The notes under the pieces: model-generated
Database searches by the model: none
What the model saw: the letters and a program-made list of their open reading frames with translations, nothing else
Told to the model about the DNA's origin: nothing
Made by a program: the position numbers and the translations under genes
Shown: positions 1 to 7,577 of the stretch, piece by piece
Position numbering within the stretch: the first letter of the stretch is position 1
How the letters are laid out: every line of letters starts with the position of its first letter
Assembly: GCA_023416575.1 (NCBI GenBank)
Contig: JAEZHL010000419.1
Coordinates: 1-11,456 of the forward strand
Direction of reading: 5' to 3'
Length of the DNA: 11,456 nucleotides
From: Pseudomonadota bacterium
Lineage (GTDB): Bacteria; Pseudomonadota; Alphaproteobacteria; Rhizobiales; Hyphomicrobiaceae

Positions 1-1157
1 GCCTCGTGGATGACGAGGCCCGCAATGGTGGTCGCCTCCTCGTCCGGTAGCTCCCATCCCATGTGCCTGTTGAGATCGCGGATCGGCAGGCTACCATCGA
101 CGTTCACGGTCCCATCGGCCTGCGGCCGGATCGCCGTCTCCTGCAGGTCATGCTCATCGGAGATCTGGCCGACGATCTCCTCCAGAATGTCCTCGAGCGT
201 GATGAGACCCTGCACCTCCCCGTACTCGTCGACGACGAGCGCCACGTGCGCCTTGCGCTTCAGGAACTGGTTGAGCTGATCCTTCACGCCGGTCGTGTCG
301 GGCACGAACCACGGCTCGCTCAGGAGTTGCCTGATCTCGAGCTTCGAGGCATCCCAATTCACCCGGCCGAGGGCGATCAACAGGTCCTTCGTATGCAGCA
401 CGCCGATGATGTTCTCGGGCTCGTCCTCCCACACCGGCAGCCGCGTGAAATGCCCGTTGAGCACCTCGTCGATGAGCTTATCCGCTGAGGTTGCGGCGTT
501 CAGGGTGCGCATCTTCGTGCGGTGGACCATGATGTCGAGCACGCGGAGGTCCAGGAGATCGAGCACGCCGCCAAGCATGTCGGCATCGCCGCGTGCGACC
601 GCGCCTTCCCGCTGTTGCAGCTCGATGGCGCCGCGCAGCTCCTCGTGAGGCGCCAGGATGTTGGCCTCGTCGTCCCGCGTTCCAGGCGTAAGCTTCAAAA
701 TGCGCGACGTGACGACCTGAACGGCTGCCGTGAACGGCCACAGCACGCTGATGAGGATGCGCATGGCCGGCGCCAAGGCGAGCGCGATGCGCTCCGGATA
801 AGCGATCGCGTAGGTCTTCGGCAGCACTTGGCCGAAGATCACGATGACCACCGTCATGATGGCCGTTGCGTAGAGGATACCGATGGCGCCGAACTGCGCG
901 ATCAGCACGCCAGCCGTCAGGGACGTGGCGAGGATTTTGACGAGGCTGTTGCCGAGCAGAACCGTGCCGACGATCCGCTCAGGCCGCGCCAGCAGTCTGT
1001 CGACGAGCTCGGCCCTCTTGTCGCCCTCCTGTTCGAGCGCGTGCATGCGGCCCCGCGATACGGCTGTGAGCGCGGTTTCCGAACCCGAGAAAAGGGCGGA
1101 GATCGCGACCAAGGCCAGAACGATGACCGCCACGATGATGATGTCGACTAGGGTCAT
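1..1157 (-). CDS. CNNM/CorC (HlyC)-family membrane protein with DUF21, two CBS domains and start of a CorC_HlyC domain (3' end cut by window)
   Basis: Reading from ATG at 1157 gives 385 codons in frame to the left edge, so the C-terminus is missing. Residues 1-155 are a DUF21-type membrane region, with hydrophobic segments near 4-24, 62-88, 92-115 and 125-150 and the motif FSGSETALTAVSRGRM at 23-38. Two CBS domains follow (about 205-265 and 270-330), carrying the family signature DEYGEVQGLITLEDILEEIV at 310-329. A CorC_HlyC-type domain starts near 345. CNNM/CorC proteins are inner-membrane proteins tied to Mg2+ efflux; the older haemolysin label is misleading. The true substrate here is unknown. 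AGGG sits five bases before the ATG, with GGAGGG further upstream. The gene follows aroB by 56 bases on the same strand and is probably cotranscribed. The family call is firm; the ion transported is inference. Confidence 0.92.
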   Translation of the reverse strand, partial: MTLVDIIIVAVIVLALVAISALFSGSETALTAVSRGRMHALEQEGDKRAELVDRLLARPERIVGTVLLGNSLVKILATSLTAGVLIAQFGAIGILYATAIMTVVIVIFGQVLPKTYAIAYPERIALALAPAMRILISVLWPFTAAVQVVTSRILKLTPGTRDDEANILAPHEELRGAIELQQREGAVARGDADMLGGVLDLLDLRVLDIMVHRTKMRTLNAATSADKLIDEVLNGHFTRLPVWEDEPENIIGVLHTKDLLIALGRVNWDASKLEIRQLLSEPWFVPDTTGVKDQLNQFLKRKAHVALVVDEYGEVQGLITLEDILEEIVGQISDEHDLQETAIRPQADGTVNVDGSLPIRDLNRHMGWELPDEEATTIAGLVIHE

Positions 1158-1213
1158 GTTGTGCCCTGCGCCCTCCACTGCGCACAGGTACGACCAAGCA
1201 TCGAGAACGGCAC

Positions 1214-2365
1214 CTACGCGAGTGCCTGGCCCAGGAATTCCTCGACCACGCTATCGTCCACGTCCCGCGTCGCGAACGCCGTGCCGATGCCGCGGACGAG
1301 GATGAACATCAGCCTGCCGCGCTGGACCTTCTTGTCCTGGCGCATCAGGCGCACGAGGTCGCCGGCACCCGGAAGCTCGCCTGGAATGTCCGCGATCCGC
1401 GTGGGAAGGCCGACCGTCTTGAGGTGCGCCGCCACCCGCGCCGCTGTCTGCGGCGGACAGAGTTGCAGCTCCTCGGATAACCTGAGGGCAAGACACATTC
1501 CGATCGACACCGCCTCGCCGTGCAGCAGCCGGTCCGAATAGCCGGTCCAGGCCTCGAGCGCGTGGCCGAACGTATGGCCGAGGTTCAGAAGTGCGCGGTC
1601 GCCTGTTTCCGTTTCGTCGCGCGCCACGATCTCAGCTTTCATCTCGACCGAGCGCGCGACGGCATGCATGAGCGCTTGGGGATCATGCCGGAACAGACTT
1701 TGCCAGTTCGCGTCGAGCCAGTCGAAGAATCCGGCATCGCCGAGCAACCCGTACTTGGCAACCTCCGCGTAACCAGCCCGCATCTGCCGCGCCGGCAAGG
1801 TCGCCAGCACCGCCGTGTCGGCAAGGACCAGGCTCGGCTGGTGGAAAGCACCGACTAGGTTCTTGCCTTGCGGCGTATTGATACCGGTCTTGCCGCCGAC
1901 CGATGAATCCACCTGTGCGAGCAGCGTGGTCGGAACCTGGACGTAACGCATGCCCCGGCGGACGATGCTGGCCGCGAAGCCCGCCAGATCGCCGATGACG
2001 CCGCCACCCAGCGCCACGACGGCATCGCCTCGCTCCAGCCCGAGCTCGAGCAGCCGCTGACAGACGTTGTCGAGCTGGGAAAAGCTCTTGGTGCCTTCGC
2101 CGGCCGGAAGCACGATCGACCCCGCATGGCGCCCCGTCGCCGCCAGGCCGGACTCGAGCGGTGCCAAGTGCGATGCGGCAACATTCTCATCCGTGACGAT
2201 CCCGCAGCGGCACCCACCGAGGGCGGCCTCGATGCGGCGAGGCGCAGTTGCCAGCAGCCCCGGCCCGATCTCGACGTCGTAGGCGCGATGCCCGAGCGCG
2301 ACGTTGATCTGGCGCACGTTTTCAGCTGCTGCCGGCGCTTCGGGGTGATGATCCTTGGGTGACAT
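1214..2365 (-). CDS. aroB: 3-dehydroquinate synthase
   Basis: This cytosolic enzyme converts DAHP (3-deoxy-D-arabino-heptulosonate 7-phosphate) to 3-dehydroquinate, the second step of the shikimate pathway, using NAD+ and a divalent metal. From ATG 2365 it has 383 residues, normal for the family. Visible motifs are GGGVIGDLAGF (120-130, NAD region), VPTTLLAQVDSSVGGKTGIN (144-163), KNLVGAF (168-174), AEVAKYG (200-206), LNLGHTFGHALE (260-271) and LHGE (281-284). By family comparison E201, H264 and H282 are the metal ligands and H268 is an active-site histidine. An in-frame GTG at 2371 would add two residues, but GGAG at 2374-2371 runs into that GTG and lies five bases from ATG 2365, so I prefer the ATG. 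The gene follows aroK almost without a gap. The identification is firm. Confidence 0.97.
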   Translation of the reverse strand: MSPKDHHPEAPAAAENVRQINVALGHRAYDVEIGPGLLATAPRRIEAALGGCRCGIVTDENVAASHLAPLESGLAATGRHAGSIVLPAGEGTKSFSQLDNVCQRLLELGLERGDAVVALGGGVIGDLAGFAASIVRRGMRYVQVPTTLLAQVDSSVGGKTGINTPQGKNLVGAFHQPSLVLADTAVLATLPARQMRAGYAEVAKYGLLGDAGFFDWLDANWQSLFRHDPQALMHAVARSVEMKAEIVARDETETGDRALLNLGHTFGHALEAWTGYSDRLLHGEAVSIGMCLALRLSEELQLCPPQTAARVAAHLKTVGLPTRIADIPGELPGAGDLVRLMRQDKKVQRGRLMFILVRGIGTAFATRDVDDSVVEEFLGQALA

Positions 2366-2370
2366 CGACA

Positions 2371-2374
2371 CTCC
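2371..2374 (-). promoter_or_regulatory. Ribosome binding site that decides the aroB start
   Basis: On the minus strand GGAG is followed by five bases and then ATG 2365. The same GGAG shares its last G with the alternative GTG start at 2371 and could not serve it. It lies between the aroK stop (2380-2378) and aroB, so translation of aroB may also be coupled to aroK. Confidence 0.6.
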
Positions 2375-2377
2375 GTC

Positions 2378-3022
2378 TCAGGCCTTGTCAGCAGGCTCGG
2401 TGACTGCGGAACCTTCCCCCGCGGCCGGCCGAAGGGGACCTGCGAGCAGCGCATCCAGGATTTCCTCGACGATCACGTCATGAGGAACTTCGCGGCTGTT
2501 GGCGACGAGATCAGCCTCCGCGTAAACGGGATATCGCTCCGCCATCAGCTCTCGCATCCGTTGCTCAGGATCCGTCGTCCTGAGCAGCGGCCGGTTGTCC
2601 CGGCGCAGCACGCGTCGCATCAGAACCGGCAGCTCCGCCTTGAGCCAGATCGATACGCCGGCCGACTTGATGTTCTGGCGGGTCTCCGCATTCATGTAGG
2701 CGCCGCCACCGGTGGCCAGCACCTGGGGGCCATTCGCGAGCAGCCGCGCGATGACTTTGCGCTCGCCGTCACGGAAATGCGCCTCGCCATGATCGGCGAA
2801 GATCTCGCTGATAGTCTTGCCAGCCGCGGTCTCGATTTCCTCATCGGCGTCGACGAAGGGCAGATCTAGTCTCGTGCTCAGCCGACGGCCGACCGAGGTC
2901 TTGCCACATCCCATCAGACCGACCATGACCAGCGAACGGTTCCCCAGCGCTTCGCGAATCGCCCGGGCACGCGCGCACGCAGGGACGTCCTGCTGCTTCC
3001 CCTTGCAAACGAATCGAACCAT
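2378..3022 (-). CDS. aroK: Shikimate kinase
   Basis: This cytosolic P-loop kinase phosphorylates shikimate to shikimate 3-phosphate with ATP. From ATG 3022 the product has 214 residues, a little longer than the usual 170-200. The Walker A motif GLMGCGKT is at 35-42. The shikimate-binding region includes FVDADEEIE (56-64; D58 and D60), R84 in HFRDGE and the TGGGAY loop (104-109). The lid carries R144 in RDNRPLL, and ERYPVYAEAD (162-171) is the usual C-terminal signature. About 30 residues precede the first strand, and the last 20 form an Ala/Gly/Pro-rich tail. The open frame continues upstream to 3193, but that extension resembles no kinase and invades the divergent control region. No strong ribosome binding site is visible before 3022, so the exact start is less sure than the function. 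The gene heads the aroK-aroB-CBS block. Confidence 0.95.
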   Translation of the reverse strand: MVRFVCKGKQQDVPACARARAIREALGNRSLVMVGLMGCGKTSVGRRLSTRLDLPFVDADEEIETAAGKTISEIFADHGEAHFRDGERKVIARLLANGPQVLATGGGAYMNAETRQNIKSAGVSIWLKAELPVLMRRVLRRDNRPLLRTTDPEQRMRELMAERYPVYAEADLVANSREVPHDVIVEEILDALLAGPLRPAAGEGSAVTEPADKA

Positions 3023-3213
3023 GACTGAGCCGATATCTCTGCCCCGGTGATAAAGTGGTGCGCGACCGTCACACAAGTCGGGTTTGGTGACAAGTCGGGG
3101 GCGAAATTCAACATCCGCCGGGTTCCAGTTGCCTGCGAGCAGCACCTCTGCCACGGTTGCCGACCATAATGGTGACACCATGGAGCGGCACAAGACTTCA
3201 CGTAGGTCCCGAT
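3023..3213. promoter_or_regulatory. Divergent control region between aroK and the 47-residue membrane protein gene
   Basis: About 190 bases between two divergent starts must hold promoters for both directions, but I could not pick convincing -35/-10 pairs. It contains a direct repeat of ACAAGTCGGG at 3073-3082 and 3090-3099, a 17-base period. The inverted pair GTCAC (3068-3072) and GTGAC (3087-3091) brackets the first copy. The region is called from gene layout; the repeat is seen directly. Confidence 0.5.
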
Positions 3214-3357
3214 ATGCCCAGCTTATTCCGCTTCCTTCTTGTCACAGGAACCATTGCGTTGATCGCCTATGGCGGACTCTACGCACTGGCGATCTATTTC
3301 GAACCGGAGCCGCATGAGGTCTCGACGCCTGTTCCTGGCGTCAAGGTCCGCAAATAG
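3214..3357 (+). CDS. Small single-pass membrane protein, 47 residues, function unknown
   Basis: From ATG 3214 the product is 47 residues. It starts with MPSLFRFLLV and has one hydrophobic segment at about 5-28 ending in a Tyr/Ala-rich stretch. A short polar tail PEPHEVSTPVPGVKVRK follows, beginning at residue 31. The open frame extends up to 3157, but the first 19 residues look unlike the rest, and TAGGT lies about seven bases before 3214. From memory, short proteins of this shape (Phe/Arg-rich start, one membrane helix, FVEPKPRE-like tail) occur beside aroK or xerD in many Rhizobiales, which supports it being real. It is the first plus-strand gene after the divergent region and lies 32 bases before the large secreted protein gene, so the two may share a transcript. 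No function can be given. Confidence 0.75.
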   Translation: MPSLFRFLLVTGTIALIAYGGLYALAIYFEPEPHEVSTPVPGVKVRK

Positions 3358-3389
3358 CAAGAACTTCCGGTAAAGGGGACCGCTTGGGG

Positions 3390-5198
3390 ATGAACCGTCA
3401 GCCGGCCGCTGCGCTCGTTGTCGTGGCTTATTTGATGGGTCCGCTGAACGCGCCATCAGCGGTCGCAGAGGATACCTGGCGTCCCTTCGCCGACCGCGAC
3501 CGAGCTGAGCGACGCGCAAACCCCCGACCCGAATCACCCTGGGCTGGCCCATCGCAACCTTGGGGCAGCGCGCCGCCCACTCAAAACACACCATGGGCGC
3601 CAGCGAACAGCCAGCGCGTGCAGATGGCGCCTTTGGACGCTCCGGTTGAGCGATCCGAGCTCCCTCCCGTCATGGCAAACGACGGCTCCGGACTGCCGAT
3701 GGAGCTGTGGACCGGGCTCGACATTCGCACCGTCGAGCAGCATATCGCCCGCCTCACGTTGCCATCACAATCCGCGACGCTGCAGAAACTCTGGCTCCGC
3801 CTGCTCACCTCCCCATCCGAGCCGGCCGGATCGACCTCGTCCCAATTCCTGGCCATCAAGGCCGAAGGGCTCTACCGGTCGGGCCAGCTCAAGCCGCTGG
3901 GCGAACTCATGGCGCGGGCGGGGAATGCCGGATCCGATCCGCTCATTGCCGCTCTGTCCGCGCGCTATGACATCGCGGCGGGCCGCCAGGATTCAGGCTG
4001 CAGCGCGGTGCGCGCCTCGGCATCTCGCAAGCAGGACCTTCCGCCACCGCTGCGCGGGGAGATCCTGGCGCTGGCCGGCTACGGTGCGGCCGCGGCCGGT
4101 AATACCTCGGCAGCTGCCCTGGCTGGCGAGCTGGCACGCGAGGAGGGCCTGAAGGACGCGGCACTGCTTGATGCCCTGGACGCGGTCGCAGCGGGCCGAG
4201 CGCCACGCCCGGTACGCTCGGGGACCCTGACGCCCACACATTACCGCTTGCTGCAGCTTGCGAAGGCGGTCGATACGACGGTGATCCTGGAGCGCGCCGA
4301 CGCGTCGCTCCTCGCCGCGCTGGTCCTCGATACGACCGCGAACGAGCGTCTGCGGGTTGCCGCGGCCGAGGCTGCCGCGCGGCTCAATGTCATTACGCCG
4401 GAGGATCTGGCCAACGTCTATCGCGGGGTAAGGCTCGCAGATGACCCGGCGAACGCGGGCAGGGATCCGCTGACGCGGCGGGCACAGCTCTTCCAGGCGG
4501 CCGAGGCTGAGCGGCAGCCCGAGCGTCGCGGCCAGCTGCTGCGTGCATTTTTCGACGACTCCCAGCGGTCCGGCTTTCACGTCCACGCGCTGGCGGCCGC
4601 TGCCCCTCTGGCCGAAGCCATGCCGAAAGCCGGAGAGCTCGGCTGGTTCGGCGAAACTGCGATCGAGGCTGCCCTGGCCACGGGAAATAATGCCAGCGTG
4701 CGCGCCTGGGCCCAGTCGTCCGATATGGCCGGCCGAGGCGGCAGCCGCCTCGAGCATTGGCTCGCCCTCTCCGACATCGCCTCCGCCGATTGGCGTGGCC
4801 CGCGCGGCCTCCATCTCACCGCCGTCGAGGAGCTGGCCTTGCGCGGGCGTTTCCACGGACCCGTCCTGCACCGGCTGGCCACCGTGCTCGACGCGCTCGA
4901 CTATCAAGTACCGATGCAGCTCTGGCATGCCGCGAGCAGCACGCCGCAGCCAAACGATGGCCACCTCCCCGAGACCGGTGTGCTCACCGAGCTTCAGGAA
5001 GCCTCCACGAAGAAGGAGTTCGCACGCACCGTGCTGTTGGCCATGCGTGCCCTTGGACCGCGCGGAGCCGAAGGTGCCCACATCATCGCCCTGGGCGACG
5101 CGATCCGGGCGCTGAAACGAAGCGGCCTCGAGGCGGATGCGCGCCGGATCGCGTTCGAGGCACTCTTCGCCGCCTGGCCCCGCACAGCCAGTCATTAG
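3390..5198 (+). CDS. Secreted alanine-rich helical (solenoid-like) protein of about 600 residues, function unknown
   Basis: From ATG 3390 there are 602 residues. An in-frame TTG at 3384 adds two; it lies five bases from AAAGGGGA, so it is a fair alternative. A Sec signal peptide spans 1-26, with probable cleavage after SAVA and before EDTW. Residues 27-100 are a Pro/Ser/Gln/Trp-rich, probably disordered linker. From about 100 to the end it is almost entirely predicted helix, rich in Ala, Leu, Arg and Glu, and reads like a helical-repeat scaffold (TPR- or HEAT-like), with no clear catalytic motif. It should therefore be periplasmic. I do not recognise a named family. The gene sits 74 bases before xerD, on the same strand. 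Codon use and GC content look like those of its neighbours, and the open frame is intact, so it is a native gene. A periplasmic scaffold role is only a guess. Confidence 0.85.
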   Translation: MNRQPAAALVVVAYLMGPLNAPSAVAEDTWRPFADRDRAERRANPRPESPWAGPSQPWGSAPPTQNTPWAPANSQRVQMAPLDAPVERSELPPVMANDGSGLPMELWTGLDIRTVEQHIARLTLPSQSATLQKLWLRLLTSPSEPAGSTSSQFLAIKAEGLYRSGQLKPLGELMARAGNAGSDPLIAALSARYDIAAGRQDSGCSAVRASASRKQDLPPPLRGEILALAGYGAAAAGNTSAAALAGELAREEGLKDAALLDALDAVAAGRAPRPVRSGTLTPTHYRLLQLAKAVDTTVILERADASLLAALVLDTTANERLRVAAAEAAARLNVITPEDLANVYRGVRLADDPANAGRDPLTRRAQLFQAAEAERQPERRGQLLRAFFDDSQRSGFHVHALAAAAPLAEAMPKAGELGWFGETAIEAALATGNNASVRAWAQSSDMAGRGGSRLEHWLALSDIASADWRGPRGLHLTAVEELALRGRFHGPVLHRLATVLDALDYQVPMQLWHAASSTPQPNDGHLPETGVLTELQEASTKKEFARTVLLAMRALGPRGAEGAHIIALGDAIRALKRSGLEADARRIAFEALFAAWPRTASH

Positions 5199-5272
5199 CC
5201 GACGACAGACGCAAGTGGGTCGACTCGCGCGGGCGGATCGTCCGGGATGACACCGAGGGGCTGTGACCACTG

Positions 5273-6217
5273 ATGCCGGTTTCCAATCCCGTGGACTTGT
5301 TCCTGGAGATGCTGGCCGCCGAACGCGGCGCCGCCGCCAACACGCTCGAGGCCTACCGGCGCGATCTGGAGCACTTCTCTGAATTTCTCTCCGACCGCGG
5401 CGTGATGCTCACCGCGGCGCAGTCGGCTGACATCACTTCCTATCTCAAGGCGCTCGCCACGGAAGGCCTGGCGGCCTCGTCCCGGGCACGGCGGCTCTCG
5501 GCACTTCGCCAGCTGTTCAGGTTCCTGCTCGCCGAGGGGTTGATCGCCGAAGACCCAGCGCACGGCATCCAGGGGCCTAAGATCGGACAATCCCTACCCA
5601 AGACGCTGTCGGTTGCCGAAGTCGACCGGCTGATTACGACAGCCCGCGATCGGGTCGACGTTACCACCGGCCGCGAGCGTTTCATCGCCGTGCGCCTCTG
5701 GTGTCTCATCGAGATGCTCTATGCGACCGGCATGCGCGTTTCCGAGCTGGTCTCCTTGCCGCGCTCGGTGCTCCAGGGTGACCCGCGCGTGCTGACCATC
5801 AAGGGCAAGGGTGGCCGCGAGCGCCTGGTGCCCCTCAATTCTGCCGCGCGCGCCGCGCTGGACCGCTATCTCGCCATCGGCCACGATGCCGAAGATGGCG
5901 TGGCGCCGATGCTGAAGACCCGCTGGCTGTTCCCGTCGAAAAGCGCCGAGGGACATCTCACACGGCAGCGCCTCGCCCAGGAGCTGAAGGACCTCGCCTC
6001 GGCCGCGGGTATCGACCCCGGCCGCGTCAGCCCACATATCCTGAGGCACGCATTCGCGACCCATCTCCTCGACCGCGGCGCCGATCTCAGAGCCGTCCAG
6101 CAGCTTCTCGGCCACGCCGACATCTCGACCACGCAGATCTACACGCACGTTCTCGAGGAGCGGTTGCGACGCCTGGTTTTGGACCATCATCCGCTCGCGC
6201 ATTCCAAGCGCGTCTGA
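5273..6217 (+). CDS. xerD: Tyrosine recombinase XerD (chromosome dimer resolution)
   Basis: XerD acts with XerC at the dif site near the replication terminus to resolve chromosome dimers, under FtsK control. The product has 314 residues, typical of the family. Residues 5-90 form the SAM-like N-terminal domain (NTLEAYRRDL, then RRLSALRQLFRFLL at 73-86). The catalytic domain covers about 110-305. The expected residues are all visible: R155 in ATGMRVSEL, K179 in IKGKGGRERLVP, H255 and R258 in SPHILRHAFATHLL, H281 in LLGHADISTTQIYTHV and the nucleophile Y290. The ending THVLEERLRRLVLDHHPLAH matches the XerD C-terminus, favouring XerD over XerC or a phage integrase. The ATG at 5273 has GAGGGG about 11 bases upstream. 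No att sites or mobile genes surround it, and the neighbours are housekeeping genes, so it is chromosomal. Confidence 0.95.
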   Translation: MPVSNPVDLFLEMLAAERGAAANTLEAYRRDLEHFSEFLSDRGVMLTAAQSADITSYLKALATEGLAASSRARRLSALRQLFRFLLAEGLIAEDPAHGIQGPKIGQSLPKTLSVAEVDRLITTARDRVDVTTGRERFIAVRLWCLIEMLYATGMRVSELVSLPRSVLQGDPRVLTIKGKGGRERLVPLNSAARAALDRYLAIGHDAEDGVAPMLKTRWLFPSKSAEGHLTRQRLAQELKDLASAAGIDPGRVSPHILRHAFATHLLDRGADLRAVQQLLGHADISTTQIYTHVLEERLRRLVLDHHPLAHSKRV

Positions 6218-6306
6218 GCCGTTGCACTCATCCCGCTGAAATGCGTTAACTCATTAACCAACCCGATCCTCAGGTGCGGCGGATCAGGGCGCGCCTCGGT
6301 GTATTC

Positions 6307-6336
6307 TTGACTTTCACACCCGACCCTGGCGATTGT
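6307..6336 (+). promoter_or_regulatory. Candidate promoter for accA
   Basis: TTGACT (6307-6312) and GATTGT (6331-6336) are separated by 18 bases and lie about 55 bases before the accA start. The -35 matches the sigma-70 consensus at five of six positions, the -10 at only three. TTAACTCATTAACC lies further upstream at 6246-6259. This is a weak sequence-only call. Confidence 0.3.
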
Positions 6337-6389
6337 CCCTCCCAAAGGCAGCCAGCCGCCGCCTCGGCCGCGGCCAAACCTGGTCACCC

Positions 6390-7358
6390 ATGGATCGCCA
6401 GACCATCAGGACGTACATCGAGTTCGAGAAGCCCATCGCGGAGCTTGAAAGCAAGCTCGCTGAGCTCAGGGCTTTGAGCGACGGGGAAAATGCTGTCGAG
6501 CTGTCGGAGGAGATCACCAAGCTCGAGCAGAAGGCTCAGCAGATCCTCGCCGACACGTACAACAAGCTCACGCCCTGGCAGAAGACCCAGGTGGCACGCC
6601 ATCCCGAGCGCCCGCACGCGCTCGACTTCATCAACGGCCTGATCGACGATTTTACACCGCTCGCCGGGGACCGCTACTTCGCCGAGGATCAGGCCATTGT
6701 CGGCGGCATCGGCCAGTTCCGCGGGCGCTCGGTCATGGTCATGGGCCACGAGAAGGGCTCCGACACCGAGAGCCGCATTCGCCACAACTTCGGCATGGCC
6801 CGCCCGGAGGGATACCGGAAGGCGGTCCGGCTGATGGACATGGCCGACCGGTTCGGGCTTCCTGTCATCACGATCATCGATACCGCCGGCGCCTATCCCG
6901 GCATCGGCGCCGAGGAGCGCGGGCAGGCCGAAGCGATCGCGCGTTCGACGGACCGCTGCCTCTCGCTCGGCGTGCCGATCATCGCCGTCGTGATCGGGGA
7001 AGGCGGCTCGGGTGGCGCCGTGGCGATCGCCACCGCTAATCGCATTCTGATGCTGGAGCACGCGATCTACACCGTCGCCTCGCCGGAAGCAGCCGCCTCG
7101 ATCCTGTGGCGCGACTCCGCACGGGCTATCGATGCCGCCACGAGCATGAAGATCACCGCGCAGGATCTGGCGCAGCTCAAGGTCATCGACTCGATCATTC
7201 CCGAGCCGGTCGGCGGGGCGCATCGCGATCCTGAGCTGGCGATTGCGACCATGGGCGATGCCATCTCGGCCGCGCTCGTCGAGTTCGATGGCCGGTCACC
7301 GGCCGAAATCCGACAACAACGGCACGAGCGCTTCCTCGAAATCGGCCGCTCGTTGTAG
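6390..7358 (+). CDS. accA: Acetyl-CoA carboxylase, carboxyltransferase subunit alpha
   Basis: AccA pairs with AccD to form the carboxyltransferase that moves CO2 from carboxybiotin to acetyl-CoA, making malonyl-CoA, the committed step of fatty acid synthesis in the cytosol. From ATG 6390 it has 322 residues, the normal length for stand-alone alpha subunits. The N-terminal helical region has YIEFEKPIAELESKLAELR at 9-27. The crotonase-fold core follows, with TPWQKTQVARHPERPHALDF (61-80), IIDTAGAYPGIGAEERGQAE (162-181), GEGGSGGAVAIATANR (203-218) and ASPEAAASILWRD (230-242). The last two are the usual acyl-CoA-binding and oxyanion elements. The open frame extends upstream to 6333, but those 19 residues are not family-like, so 6390 is preferred despite lacking a clear ribosome binding site. 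accD is not in this window. The gene lies 172 bases after xerD. Confidence 0.97.
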   Translation: MDRQTIRTYIEFEKPIAELESKLAELRALSDGENAVELSEEITKLEQKAQQILADTYNKLTPWQKTQVARHPERPHALDFINGLIDDFTPLAGDRYFAEDQAIVGGIGQFRGRSVMVMGHEKGSDTESRIRHNFGMARPEGYRKAVRLMDMADRFGLPVITIIDTAGAYPGIGAEERGQAEAIARSTDRCLSLGVPIIAVVIGEGGSGGAVAIATANRILMLEHAIYTVASPEAAASILWRDSARAIDAATSMKITAQDLAQLKVIDSIIPEPVGGAHRDPELAIATMGDAISAALVEFDGRSPAEIRQQRHERFLEIGRSL

Positions 7359-7416
7359 TCCGTTGATCCGATTGGGAAACTTCAACTCACCCCAACGGCC
7401 ATCGCGGCGCCTTCGA

Positions 7417-7452
7417 CCTGTCAAAATCCTGTGCACAGTAGCGCTTGACAGG
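7417..7452. repeat. Nested dyad: 8-bp inverted repeat enclosing a 10-bp palindrome
   Basis: CCTGTCAA (7417-7424) and TTGACAGG (7445-7452) are perfect inverted repeats. Between them lies the perfect palindrome CTGTGCACAG (7429-7438), off-centre by one base. The right arm contains TTGACA, the -35 of the candidate promoter for the next gene. No T-run follows, so it does not look like a terminator for accA. It could be an operator, or an RNA hairpin in a read-through transcript from accA. Confidence 0.6.
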
Positions 7453-7472
7453 GCGGCCACGGACCGTCCAAT
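7445..7472 (+). promoter_or_regulatory. Candidate promoter for the first L,D-transpeptidase-like gene
   Basis: A perfect -35 TTGACA (7445-7450) and TCCAAT (7467-7472; four of six consensus bases) are separated by 16 bases. Transcription would start near 7480, about 100 bases before the ATG at 7578. The -35 lies inside the right arm of the dyad at 7417-7452, which would allow repression. Sequence-only call. Confidence 0.4.
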
Positions 7473-7577
7473 CCGAAGGATGTTGCGTTGTTATCCGATT
7501 CTTAACCGGGGCGAGCCAATGAGGTCGAGTGTGCGCCAGGGGCACGGTGTACTAGCTTGATCGGCCTGGGTGGGGCA

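Noticed and set aside
522..1151. Plus-strand open frame of 209 codons
   Set aside because: It is antisense to the CBS-domain protein, has the His/Asp/Arg-rich composition typical of a shadow frame, and shows no domain.
3993..5270. Long minus-strand open frame of 425 codons
   Set aside because: It is antisense to the secreted protein gene, has no family-like sequence or ribosome binding site, and is explained by high GC at third codon positions of the real gene.
5273..6217. The tyrosine recombinase as part of a mobile element
   Set aside because: Its C-terminus matches XerD, the neighbours are housekeeping genes, and no flanking repeats, tRNA or phage genes are present.
6246..6257. TTAA-N4-TTAA as a full CtrA box before accA
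   Set aside because: The known full site has seven bases between the halves; here there are four.
6384..7223. Minus-strand open frame of 279 codons
   Set aside because: It is antisense to accA and has low-complexity shadow composition.
7417..7452. The dyad as a rho-independent terminator of accA
   Set aside because: No run of T follows the stem and the stem is interrupted by unpaired bases.
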